A stretch of 64,000 nucleotides of DNA from Rhodosorus marinus (Eukaryota; Rhodophyta; Stylonematophyceae; Stylonematales; Stylonemataceae), in contig JAMWBK010000001.1 of NCBI GenBank assembly GCA_029953675.1, positions 1,029,001-1,093,000 of the forward strand. The letters are read 5' to 3'. Positions 44,052 through 52,238 of this stretch are shown piece by piece; position 1 is the first letter of the stretch; the number at the start of each line of letters is the position of its first letter. A model generated the notes under the pieces. The model had not been told where the DNA came from. It was given only the letters and a program-made list of their open reading frames with translations, and ran no database searches. A program made the position numbers and the translations under genes.

Positions 44052-44215
44052 TACTGGCTTTATTCGCACTAAAACGCCTAAAACGCTACGCAAACCGGCT
44101 TTATTCGGCTTCGTTGGCTTTATTGGGCTTTACTCGGCTTTACTCGGCTTTACTGGGCTTTATTGGGCTTTACTGAAGCCTGAAGCGCTACGCAAGCTTT
44201 ACTGGACTTTACTAG
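44052..44215 (-). repeat. Degenerate LINE-A tail array, 9-11 bp units
   Basis: At least eight units of the type GGCTTTATTC, GGCTTTACTC, GGCTTTACTG, GACTTTACTA, interrupted by hairpin-arm scraps (TGAAGCGCTACGCAA). Tails from several nested insertions. Confidence 0.75.
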
Positions 44216-44380
44216 CATGGCCTGAAGCGCTACGCAAGGCGTGAAGATGACCTATTAACTAGGGATGGAAGCATGCAACCCCAGGCGCCGATGGCGCGCC
44301 TCGGAAAGCATGGCGCCGATGGCGCGCCTCGGAAAGCATGGCGCCGATGGCGCGCCTCGGAAAGCATGTCGCTGCCAAGC
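44216..44380 (-). repeat. LINE-A 3' end with a tandem triplication of its coding hairpin
   Basis: A LINE-A 3' terminus in which a 29-bp unit beginning GGCGCCGATGGCGCGCC (with CTCGGAAAGCAT) occurs three times in a row at about 44284-44368, followed by the tail of the full-length copy. Confidence 0.8.
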
Positions 44381-44397
44381 TTTACTGGACTTTACTA

Positions 44398-44418
44398 GCA
44401 TAGCCTGAAGCGCTACGC
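44398..44418 (-). other. LINE-A 3' UTR hairpin
   Basis: GCGTAGC-loop-GCTATGC (one G-U) lies directly before the tail and is kept in nearly every copy. Likely recognised by the reverse transcriptase; inference. Confidence 0.55.
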
Positions 44419-44434
44419 AAGGCGTGAAGATGAA

Positions 44435-47400
44435 CTAATAACTAGGGAGGGAAGCATGCAACCCCAGGCGCCGATGGCGCGCCTCGGAAAGCATGTCGCT
44501 GGAATATCGCCAAAGGGAGACACTTAAACGCCTCAAGAGCGCCAAATATTCAGTAGGATGCTCAGCAAAACATTTCCGCAACCACTCTAAACCCGACTTA
44601 TCCACGTGACAAAAGCTTTCCACAATGAATGGCTGGAACCGGTGAGAGCGACCCTCAGCGCAAGGCAGACTGGCCATGCTCTCAGCATACCGTCGTTCCT
44701 TAACTCTTCGAAGGGCTGAAGCCGCGGCCCCCCGGCGGCGGGCGGCTGCGGTGAGGTGGGCGCTGGCCACGGGGCAGGTAATCGCAAGGTCCACATATGT
44801 TGAGCGTCTGGCAGCAGCGTCGGAGACGAGGAGATCGGCTATACAACGGGGCGGTGCAGAGTCCGAGATTGATCTGGGCAGTTCCGACTCAACCTCAACC
44901 GTATGCCCTATTCGAGTCAAAAATTCGCTGAGGATGTACTTGAGGCGAGTGTGACGCCTCGTACGGAGACCTCGCAACAGTCCGCAGGAACCCAGGAAGT
45001 GGTAGCCACAAGCGTCAATCCGGCTCTCACATCCCTGACAGAAACACGGCCGATTAGAGTGCCACGGAGCCTGTGGCAAACCGAGATAGATCCGTGCGGC
45101 AGAACGGAACTGGAAAGCATCGAGATGATGACTCAATGACGACGGTAGAGTGGTTAACCACAAGTGCGAGAGGTGGCCTCCCATGCCGCGGAGACGAGCG
45201 GCAGTGGTAGGCGGCGTGAGAGGAGAATTGAGCATGACTGTGTGAGCGGCACTGTGTTGGCCCCAGGTGAGGCTATGTTGAATCACATCAGTGCGGGAGC
45301 TCCACAATCGGCTCAAACCCGGGTAGTCTGCAACAGGGGACCCGGGGTTAGCCTCTCCGTCATCGGCAAGAACTCGGTCGAGGGGACAATCCTCAATCGC
45401 TTCAGCTCGTCCCCATAACAGCTCCCTCCAGGAACGAAAGCGGGACCGATTTGCGTCCGGCACGGCGTTGCACCTCCTGAACGCGTGTTGAAGACCATCA
45501 TAAATTGTCAAAAGCGGGGGCGGCAGGGTCACTGGATCCTCGTTGGTCAAAGCTCGAGCCAAGAGGCAGGCACTTCGCATCTGGAAGGTCACCAACGTTC
45601 GCAGCGCGGTAGCCCAGGAGGCAACCGCCGCTGGCGAGCATACCAGCCCACGGTCTGCGACGCCGAATCCCCCTAATCGCAACGGTAGAGCGATCTGTGC
45701 ACGAATTAAGTCCCTGTCGGGAGCAGCTTCAAGATCGAGGGGCTCACCCAAGAGCGTTCCCCAGTGTTGCAGGGTCATTTCGTCGGCTTTAGCCGCGATC
45801 CACGAGCCCCAAGCTGGAGGCAGGCTGCGCAACCAGTAGTTGAGTCTGGGACCGGCACAAAAGCGGGAAAGCAAGCAGGCCGATTGCAGCATGCTGTCGG
45901 GTAGGTGCTCAATGGCGTCGGTGAGTTGCTTGTGCCGTGCCAAAACTCGCTCGCAGGATGCTTGGACAAAGTTGTCAGTGCCCAATCCGACGCCGTGGTG
46001 TTCGAACCCTTCACGTTCGCTGATTAGTCGCAGAGTGGGTGGCAGAGAGTTCAGCGACACGTCCCTCGCGGGGAGAAAGCGACATTTTTCTGTTTCCACA
46101 GTCAAACCGAGGCGACGTGCAATCGCTTCGATCGCGGTCAGTCCCCTAGCCAGGGTGTCAGGGGTGCCCAGCAATGTTACGTCATCGTGGTATGCGCAGA
46201 TTCGAAGATCCCAGACCTCAGTCGAAAGACGTAAAAGTACGAGCTGTAGGGCACAGGCATGAAGAAGAGGTCCGCAAGGGTCGCCTTGTTGGACGCCAGT
46301 ATGTGCTTGAAAAACAGTGCCCTCCGTTGTCAAGTAGGGGAGGCTCTCCCCTCCGTAGATACCCGATAGAAACGGCCACGCCTCCGGAAACACACGTCGG
46401 AGCACCTCTAGCGCATGCGTCCGCGACACGCTGTTGAATGCGTTCCGGAAATCAACCACCAAGACTCCCCACTCCGGCCTACTGGCGCGTTCTAGCTTGA
46501 TCCCATGGGTGATCAGTTCGCAACCCCCAGAAAATCCCACCCCTACTTGCAAGGGCGCCATAAAAGCTGTGACGCGCTGGCGAAGGCGCTGGCATAGCCA
46601 CCTCCCGGCTAACTTCCGTAGGCTCTCCACCATCCCGATCGGCCGGAGACGCGGGTGGACCGGCTGGTGGTCAGGTTTCGTGAGCAAGCAAAGCTGTGCC
46701 TGCCGGAGATGTTCCCATGGCGCAGACGCACCCGATACGCCCTGGAACAACTTGTTAAGGATCCTCAGAAGCGCGCTCTGGCCAGGCTGGCTCAGGGCCT
46801 GCAATAGCTCTGTTCTTAGTCCGGAGGGTCCGGGACAGCGTCCCCGACGCGAGGTACGAAGCAAATCCTCCAGGTCAGACTCACTGAGCGTCAGATCGAT
46901 GCGAAACCTGGCCAACTCCGGACGGTCCAAGAAGACCTCGAATTCAGGGGAAAAATCCACGTCGGACTCAGGGAACAAAGACGACACCGTCTGGGCGAGA
47001 CTATCATCGTAGGGGAGGACAGGCGCCTGGCCCTCCAAAACCCGCCCCGCTCGACTTAAATCGCCCACTGCTACCAATTTCTGTACTCGAGCTGGCACGG
47101 GCGACTCTGTGCCATGCCGAGTCCGACGGGCGGATGGTGCTGACGACGCCAAATAGCTGCGCTGTAGTACTTCGAAGTCTCCCTTCAAGAACAGGGCCAG
47201 TCGGTCTCGTACTCGCCATCTGCGCTCCGATGTGTGAATGGGGGCCAGAATCAGGCGCGGCATGACCCCCAGAAAAACCCAAATGACTGTGTCCCGAATG
47301 TTGCGAGCCAGGCTCGTGAAGATGAAGTCGAGAATGGTTCCAGCTACTAGAAGGTCTCCACGAGGGAGGACGACTGGGGGAATGCCCCCACGGAGGGGAA

Positions 47401-47506
47401 GCGAGCCTCCTTCCAAAGAAATCCACCGCCGGAGCCAACTCCGAAAACGCGTACGCCAAATGCCCCAGTCTCCGCCCTCCTTCAGGACATAAGACTGTAG
47501 ATCCAT
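44435..47506 (-). CDS. LINE-A ORF2: reverse transcriptase with C-terminal restriction-like endonuclease
   Basis: 1023 residues, open throughout. N-terminal ~200 residues with RRWRVRDRLALFLKGDFEVL have no AP endonuclease motifs. RT about residues 215-500: RRGRCPGPSGLR, RPIGMVESLRKLAGRWL, VVDFRNAFNSV, GVQQGDPCGPLL and the catalytic AYHDDVTLLG. A CX2CX9HX4C finger (CQGCESRIDACGYHFLGSC) lies near residue 800, then CIADLLVSDAAARRSTYVDLA, matching the PD-(D/E)XK-type endonuclease of R2/NeSL-like elements. The last ~130 residues are basic. It would nick DNA and copy element RNA at the nick. The ATG is 30 nt after the ORF1 stop in the +1 frame, which is open ~50 nt back into ORF1. Confidence 0.92.
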   Translation of the reverse strand: MDLQSYVLKEGGDWGIWRTRFRSWLRRWISLEGGSLPLRGGIPPVVLPRGDLLVAGTILDFIFTSLARNIRDTVIWVFLGVMPRLILAPIHTSERRWRVRDRLALFLKGDFEVLQRSYLASSAPSARRTRHGTESPVPARVQKLVAVGDLSRAGRVLEGQAPVLPYDDSLAQTVSSLFPESDVDFSPEFEVFLDRPELARFRIDLTLSESDLEDLLRTSRRGRCPGPSGLRTELLQALSQPGQSALLRILNKLFQGVSGASAPWEHLRQAQLCLLTKPDHQPVHPRLRPIGMVESLRKLAGRWLCQRLRQRVTAFMAPLQVGVGFSGGCELITHGIKLERASRPEWGVLVVDFRNAFNSVSRTHALEVLRRVFPEAWPFLSGIYGGESLPYLTTEGTVFQAHTGVQQGDPCGPLLHACALQLVLLRLSTEVWDLRICAYHDDVTLLGTPDTLARGLTAIEAIARRLGLTVETEKCRFLPARDVSLNSLPPTLRLISEREGFEHHGVGLGTDNFVQASCERVLARHKQLTDAIEHLPDSMLQSACLLSRFCAGPRLNYWLRSLPPAWGSWIAAKADEMTLQHWGTLLGEPLDLEAAPDRDLIRAQIALPLRLGGFGVADRGLVCSPAAVASWATALRTLVTFQMRSACLLARALTNEDPVTLPPPLLTIYDGLQHAFRRCNAVPDANRSRFRSWRELLWGRAEAIEDCPLDRVLADDGEANPGSPVADYPGLSRLWSSRTDVIQHSLTWGQHSAAHTVMLNSPLTPPTTAARLRGMGGHLSHLWLTTLPSSLSHHLDAFQFRSAARIYLGLPQAPWHSNRPCFCQGCESRIDACGYHFLGSCGLLRGLRTRRHTRLKYILSEFLTRIGHTVEVESELPRSISDSAPPRCIADLLVSDAAARRSTYVDLAITCPVASAHLTAAARRRGAAASALRRVKERRYAESMASLPCAEGRSHRFQPFIVESFCHVDKSGLEWLRKCFAEHPTEYLALLRRLSVSLWRYSSDMLSEARHRRLGLHASLPSY

Positions 47507-47537
47507 AGGCTGCGACCTCGCAGCCGTGCCTGGAGCG

Positions 47538-48947
47538 CTAATCGTGCTTCTCCCCCTTAGACCCGGGGGAGTCGGTCCTCGCTCTCTTACCTCCTATCCG
47601 CACCAAAATCGTGAGCCGCCCACTCCGCGAGGCTCGCGGAACGGATCCCGCGGGCTTCAGCAAAGTAACCTGGGCGTCCTCCACCGCCATGCCCTCAGTC
47701 TGCTCCCCTGCCTCACCACTCTCGCTGGAAGTAGTGCTGGAAGCAGGGCCCTCCAAAATCCCCACCCGCTGCAGCTCTGTCTTGTAGCGCGAAGTCAGCA
47801 CAAGTCGCCTCTCCAGATCGAAGAAACTGGAAACCGCCATGCGCAGGTGACGAGGGCCCGACCGGAACCGCTCCAACAAGATCCTCTCAAGGCGCTGAAT
47901 CCGTAGCCAATGGATCGCTGCCACCTTCACGCAGCTCTCATGCTCAGAGAGCCCTGCCGTTTCTCCCGGAGAAAGGAAATTGCCCGAGAAAGGGTCAAAA
48001 TCGAAGTGCAAAACCACCTGCGGGTTGCAGCGCAGCCACCGGGCGGTCTCAGGCCACTGCTCGGTAGGCTTCGCCAGCAAGGCCTCCAGGTACTTGGCGG
48101 CGGTTGCGGAGACCAAAAACAGCACATCGCGGCCCTCATAGTTTGCGAAGAAGAAATCACCCCGGCTGCACCCTAACGATTCCGCAAAAGTGTCCCGGAA
48201 GTCTCGCATAGACGGAACCTGTCCTCGTGTAGTCTGGGGCCGGACATTTCGCACCCACAGAAATTGGAGAGTGGTCTCCACAGGTCCATCCTGAGGCTCG
48301 CGAGATGGTATGAAACGGAGCATAGCCGCCGTACGTGTGGCAGTGGTGCCCTTCCGCAAGACTGATGCGTACGAAGCGTCCCCCTTGCGGCCACCACGTG
48401 CCCCCGAAGTAGCCGGGAGCTGGTGACCACCTGAGGGCTGGTCCAAGAGAGGGAAGTCCACAGCTGCAGTCTCCTCCACACCGGTTGCCGCACAGTAACC
48501 ACCACCATTGCCTCGAGTCCCCGAGCGCTGAAGCGCGTTTTGGCCCGGCCTGCCGCTCCCCAACGTCGTACTGTCCCGCGCAGAAGCAACAGCCCTCGCC
48601 TGTCCCGGGACAGGTTCATGTTGATTGACCTGATGTTGACTGCCTTCAGCCAACGCTGCCACTCTGGGGCAATTCAAATTCTCGTCCGAATTTGAATTTG
48701 ACCTGGCCAGCAATCCCGATTCCAGCCCACCTAGCTTCTGGGTGAGCTGAGGGAGCACTCCACGATCACTCGCAGCCGTGATCAGGCTGGTGACAGCGGA
48801 GATAAGTGCACGCGCCTGGGTGCCAGAAGCGCCTTCCAAGTCAACCTCGGAAGAAAACGTGCCGCAGCTGAGGCGAACACGGAGTCCCCCACCTGGCAGT
48901 GCCTCCTTGGGAGGAGGCTCCGTCGTACGCGGAGATATCCCTACCAT
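47538..48947 (-). CDS. LINE-A ORF1 protein (RRM-like, proposed)
   Basis: 469 residues. The start MVGISPRTTEPPP at 48947 is conserved among copies; the longer frame upstream begins with TTG in the 5' UTR. After the N-terminal LRVRLSCGTFSSEVDLEGAS region and a Gln/Gly-rich linker come YASVLRKGTTATRTAAML and a likely RRM-like order: LQFLWVRNV, RDFRDTFAESLG, DFFFANYEG, DVLFLVS-KYLEALLAK, VVLHFDFD. A C-terminal acidic/Ser stretch ends SPGSKGEKHD. Probably RNA-binding; fold inferred, not proven. Confidence 0.75.
   Translation of the reverse strand: MVGISPRTTEPPPKEALPGGGLRVRLSCGTFSSEVDLEGASGTQARALISAVTSLITAASDRGVLPQLTQKLGGLESGLLARSNSNSDENLNCPRVAALAEGSQHQVNQHEPVPGQARAVASARDSTTLGSGRPGQNALQRSGTRGNGGGYCAATGVEETAAVDFPLLDQPSGGHQLPATSGARGGRKGDASYASVLRKGTTATRTAAMLRFIPSREPQDGPVETTLQFLWVRNVRPQTTRGQVPSMRDFRDTFAESLGCSRGDFFFANYEGRDVLFLVSATAAKYLEALLAKPTEQWPETARWLRCNPQVVLHFDFDPFSGNFLSPGETAGLSEHESCVKVAAIHWLRIQRLERILLERFRSGPRHLRMAVSSFFDLERRLVLTSRYKTELQRVGILEGPASSTTSSESGEAGEQTEGMAVEDAQVTLLKPAGSVPRASRSGRLTILVRIGGKRARTDSPGSKGEKHD
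48671..48698. repeat. Perfect 11-bp inverted repeat inside LINE-A ORF1
   Basis: Arms 48671-48681 and 48688-48698 with a 6-nt loop, in the linker after GLLARSN. Another subfamily (A6) has an unrelated perfect 11-bp inverted repeat at the same point. Confidence 0.7.
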
Positions 48948-49214
48948 CCTCAGGGAATGCGCAAAGGAAACGTTGCACCACCAATATGAAACCGCACCGA
49001 GAGAATAATCGACCAAACCCAACCCAAACAGGAAAGGCCCCGCAACACACCCACCCGGAAGACAGAAGTAGTTGCAAATGCAAACGACGCCCCGCGGAAA
49101 ATCGAGGGGAAAGCGTACCAGAGGGAGCGCTTCCCGTAAACGAACACGCTCGCGACCGAAAAAGAAACAAAACCCCAATCCTGCGATTAAATCAACGTTA
49201 GCCTCCAACAACTC

Positions 49215-49498
49215 AAAGCAATACTTACTGGACTTTACTGGACTTTACTGGACTTTACTGGACTTTACTAGCATAGCCTGAAGCGCTACGCAAGGCGTGA
49301 AGATGAACTAATATCTAGGGAGGGAAGTATGCAACCCCAGGCGCCGGTGGCGCGCCTCGGAAAGCATGTCGCTGGAATATCGCCAAAGGGAGACACTTAA
49401 ACGCCTCAAGAGCGCCAAATATTCAGTAGGATGCTCAGCAAAACATTTCCGCAACCACTCTAAACCCGACTTATCGACGTGACCAAAGCTTTCCACTG
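49215..49498 (-). mobile_element. LINE-A 3' fragment with four tail repeats
   Basis: 62-codon end of ORF2 (ESFGHVDKSGLEWLRKCF...) plus tail of about four TTTACTGGAC units at 49223-49265. It begins right after another LINE-A tail at 49499-49515. Confidence 0.85.
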
Positions 49499-49515
49499 GA
49501 CTTTACTAGCATAGC

Positions 49516-50317
49516 CTACCTACGGCCATTGTATAAACAGTAATTGCATTCCCTCAGAGATGAACTCGTGGTCTAGATCCACGCCGGAGAGCGCCATGCC
49601 TAACTGTTTCCGTTTCTTATAACTACCGAATGTAGCTCTCAGCTACCGTTTTCAACGCTGCGTTCACCTTATTCTCGCAGGTGCTGCCAGGAGGTGAACT
49701 TTTGACATCCGTTTCCGCCACGGAGGGCCTCGATAGGAATAGATAGAAACTAAGCGCGAATCCAAACTCTTGCACGGCTGGCTTTATTGGCGTAGCTCAA
49801 TAGCCAGGTGTTAGTGTGATGTTCCTTGTAATGAACGTCACTGTCGAACACGCTTCCTGGTCTGAAGTATGCGCTTTGTGTAAGTTTATGAAGCTTAGGA
49901 GTCATGAGGTTAAATTGCCATCAAACCCGGTGATCACAACATTTTCTTTAACGCTGCACCGGGTGTGGAGTCCATGGCATCCTTGCTGAGCGGGACCACC
50001 CTCATCGACTGTTGTGCCTTCCTCTGCAGACTACACAAAAGAGGCAGGATATAATGTTTGAGCCCACCTTTGATGCGAAGTTTGTACACCCGCCTCCCCA
50101 TCCGGCTCGCCATATCCTAGCAGCATCCTGATGCGCCAGATCGTATCTTAGATACTCAGCTTCTTCGGCCCTACGTTTGAGCACTCCCGCATCCATGTTC
50201 CACATTTAGTCTGTGCTGCCGAGTTTATTCGCGCCCGGTCTATATCCTCAAGCGTTGCGTCTTCAATCAGCTCCTCAAGGGCATGACGGTGACACTCACG
50301 AGAGCGAGCGAACGAAT
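49516..50317. other. Intergenic, no gene recognised
   Basis: Short frames only. GGCTTTATTGGCGTAGCTCAATAGCC near 49785 mixes a LINE-A tail-like unit with a tRNA D-arm-like stretch, too short to call. Confidence 0.4.
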
Positions 50318-51223
50318 GGTTTAATCGGAGGCTGAAAAAAAAACCCCGAGGGGAAAAAAAGACTAAGCACGGCGAAGTACTCGCGCCTCCAACATCAAAG
50401 CGGCATTCATGCGCCACAGCAGGAAACTTAAGCGGGTAAACAACGATTGAAGACGGTCAGGGCGTTCGCGGAACAACTCCCGAAGCCAGCGAGAACCAAC
50501 AGAGTCCATGAACCCAAAGCACTCAATGATCAGGGGTACCAAGCGATGTGCTAGTGCCGAAGCATGAACACCAGGGGAAGACAAAGCCCCCGCGTATTTG
50601 ATCTCTTTGCGGCGTCTCATGCTGGCGGCGGCAGATCCACGGCGCTCCCCCGCAGCCGGGAGATAACGACTAGCTTGAGGGTTAGGAACAGCAAGATCAA
50701 CGTATGTGGTACGGCGGCTGTCGTCACAGGTGATCACCAGGTCGGCTACACGGCGTTCATCATTTTGAAAGTCCGCGACGGGTAAAGGTTTCTCACGTTC
50801 GATTTCCAGACCGGCTTGCCGGACTATAGGCCGAAGTTCCCGGTATAACAGGTTCAAGATCCGTGTGTGGCGGCGGGTTCGAGCACCTTTCACCGCCGGG
50901 CAACTAGCGAGCAGGTGGGCGCCAAAATCTGCGTTGTCTTCAGTCTGAGAGCAGAGAGGGCACGACGAACCCATCTCGTACGGCCAAGGGGGCTGATGTA
51001 AGCCGAGGTATAAGCGCAGTGAAGTACGCACTTCGAAATCCGACAGTGTGAGTGGCGGAAAGGCTGGTACGGTCATGAGCCACTGAGAGCTAATAACCCC
51101 TCCAAGACTACGTAGGCGGGCGCGAGCGCGAGAAGATGAGACCATCTGCGCGAGGAGTCGGCCATATGCAGCACGGTGCAAGTCCCAAGAAAGGATATTT
51201 TGCAGCGCATCCGTGCGTGCATG
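50318..51223 (-). mobile_element. LINE-B copy B3, 5'-truncated (~0.9 kb)
   Basis: The last ~285 codons of ORF2 in an open frame (272 codons from 51181), with finger CPLCSQTEDNADFGAHLLASC and endonuclease RRVADL...YVDLAV, then 3' UTR and a tail of ATTCGTTCGCTCGCTC. Truncated within a few bases of the same place as the copy at 258-1124. Confidence 0.85.
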
Positions 51224-51260
51224 AGAGAGTGTTTTCTGAAAAGTTTAACCCCAGGCTACG

Positions 51261-51382
51261 CTAAACCCGTAGCCTTTATTCGGCATCTACCTACCGTAGC
51301 GCACTTCGAACGTTCGGGGTACGCTCTAATCTAACCGGTAGCCTTTATTCGGCAGCTACCTACCGCAGCGCACCACGAACCC
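51261..51382 (+). repeat. Tandem duplication, 72-73 bp period
   Basis: GTAGCCTTTATTCGGCATCT at ~51270 recurs as GTAGCCTTTATTCGGCAGCT at ~51342. Each is followed by ACCTACCG-AGCGCAC and GAAC. No ORF. Confidence 0.7.
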
Positions 51383-51399
51383 CACACTTGGTGTTAAAA

Positions 51400-51640
51400 A
51401 TATGGCCAGCCTCCCCTGCGCTGAAGGGCGTTCTCACAGGTACCAGGCTTTCATCGTGGAGAACTTTGGCTACCTGGATAAATCGGTTTTTGGAGCGCTT
51501 GCGAAAATGCTTTACTGAAGCCTGAAGCGCTACGCAAGGCGTGAAAAGGAACTAAGAACTAGCGAGGGACCATCCTGTAAAATACTTGGAACTCCTACGC
51601 CGTTTCAGTGTCGCTCTTTGGCGATACTGCCTATATCGTG
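51400..51640 (+). mobile_element. LINE-A fragments in a fold-back arrangement
   Basis: Plus-strand ORF2 end (MASLPCAEGRSHRYQAFIVE) is interrupted near 51512 by a minus-strand 3' terminus (TTTACTGAAGCCTGAAGCGC...GGAACTAAGAACTAG) and resumes as TCCTACGCCGTTTCAGTGTC. Confidence 0.65.
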
Positions 51641-51887
51641 ATGCTGCTCTTGCTTTGGTATGTAGATACCGCAGAATCGCTTATTGATCCTACTCTTCAG
51701 TCGTGATTATGCTGTTTCATTGCCTATCTTGTCATGCTGCACCTGCTTTGGTCTGTATTTTTGGGCTTTTGCTGGTTTTCGAGGTGCTGCTGCTCTCTTA
51801 TTTGTGATTCCTGTTTCTTGATCGGCTTTCTTTATTGGTTCGAATATGAATGATCCGGTTCCTAGCATACTCATATTCAGCGAGAAA

Positions 51888-52078
51888 CCCGTGTAGCTCA
51901 ATAGGTTAGAGCATCAGCCTTATTTGCGGCGTTCAAGTGTCTCTCTGTGGCGATATTCGAGCAGCATGCATTCCGAGGTGCGCCATCGGCGCCTGGCTTT
52001 GCACGCTTCCCTACCTAGTTCTTAGTTCCTTTTCACGGTTTGCGCAGCTTTTTAGGCCATGCTAATATGCTAGTAGGC
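51888..52078 (+). mobile_element. tRNA 5'-half / LINE-A 3' chimera (SINE-like)
   Basis: 51888-51923 fits the 5' half of a tRNA: a 7-nt acceptor strand, TAGCTCAATAGGTTAGAGC as D arm, TCAGC as anticodon stem, then CTTAT (anticodon UAU if canonical). At the anticodon loop it joins LINE-A (TTGCGGCGTTCAAGTGTC to the ...TTTAGGCCATGCTAATATG end). There is no 3' tRNA half. Confidence 0.5.
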
Positions 52079-52082
52079 GTCG

Positions 52083-52238
52083 AGGATTGGGGTTTTGTTT
52101 CTTTTTCGGTCGCGAGCGTGTTCGTTTACGGGAAGCGCTTACTCTGGTACGCTTTCCCCTCGATTTTCCGCGGGGCTTCGTTTGCATTTGCAACTACTTC
52201 TGTCTTCCGGGTGGGTGTGTTGCGGGGCCTTTCCTATT
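52083..52238 (+). mobile_element. 5' part of LINE-A copy 2 (interrupted by LINE-B)
   Basis: 5' UTR from AGGATTGGGG, ~96% like that of the 44.4 kb copy, ending in TCCTATT (52232-52238), the left side of the LINE-B duplication. It follows another LINE-A terminus by a few bases. Confidence 0.85.

Larger units (their letters stand above)
44381..49182 (-). mobile_element. Full-length LINE-A retrotransposon with both ORFs open
   Basis: 4.8 kb. The 5' end (AGGATTGGGGTTTTG at 49182) matches the start of the plus-strand copy at 52083. 5' UTR ~235 nt, ORF1 48947-47538, ORF2 47506-44435, a short 3' UTR with a hairpin (44398-44418) and decamer tail. I see no premature stop, and YHDD, finger and endonuclease motifs are intact, so it is the best candidate for an active element here. 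It contains an RT and an endonuclease but no AP endonuclease. Confidence 0.9.

Noticed and set aside
43897-44244. Hydrophobic LYWALL/LGFTGLY-repeat frames
   Set aside because: They are translations of the LINE-A tail decamers, not a membrane protein.
48948-49182. Definite HDV-like ribozyme in the LINE-A 5' UTR
   Set aside because: I could not draw the nested double pseudoknot with confidence by eye, so it is kept only as a test under the shared 5' UTR finding.
49785-49815. tRNA-like GCGTAGCTCAATAG motif
   Set aside because: Only a D-arm resemblance; no acceptor or anticodon stem can be formed.
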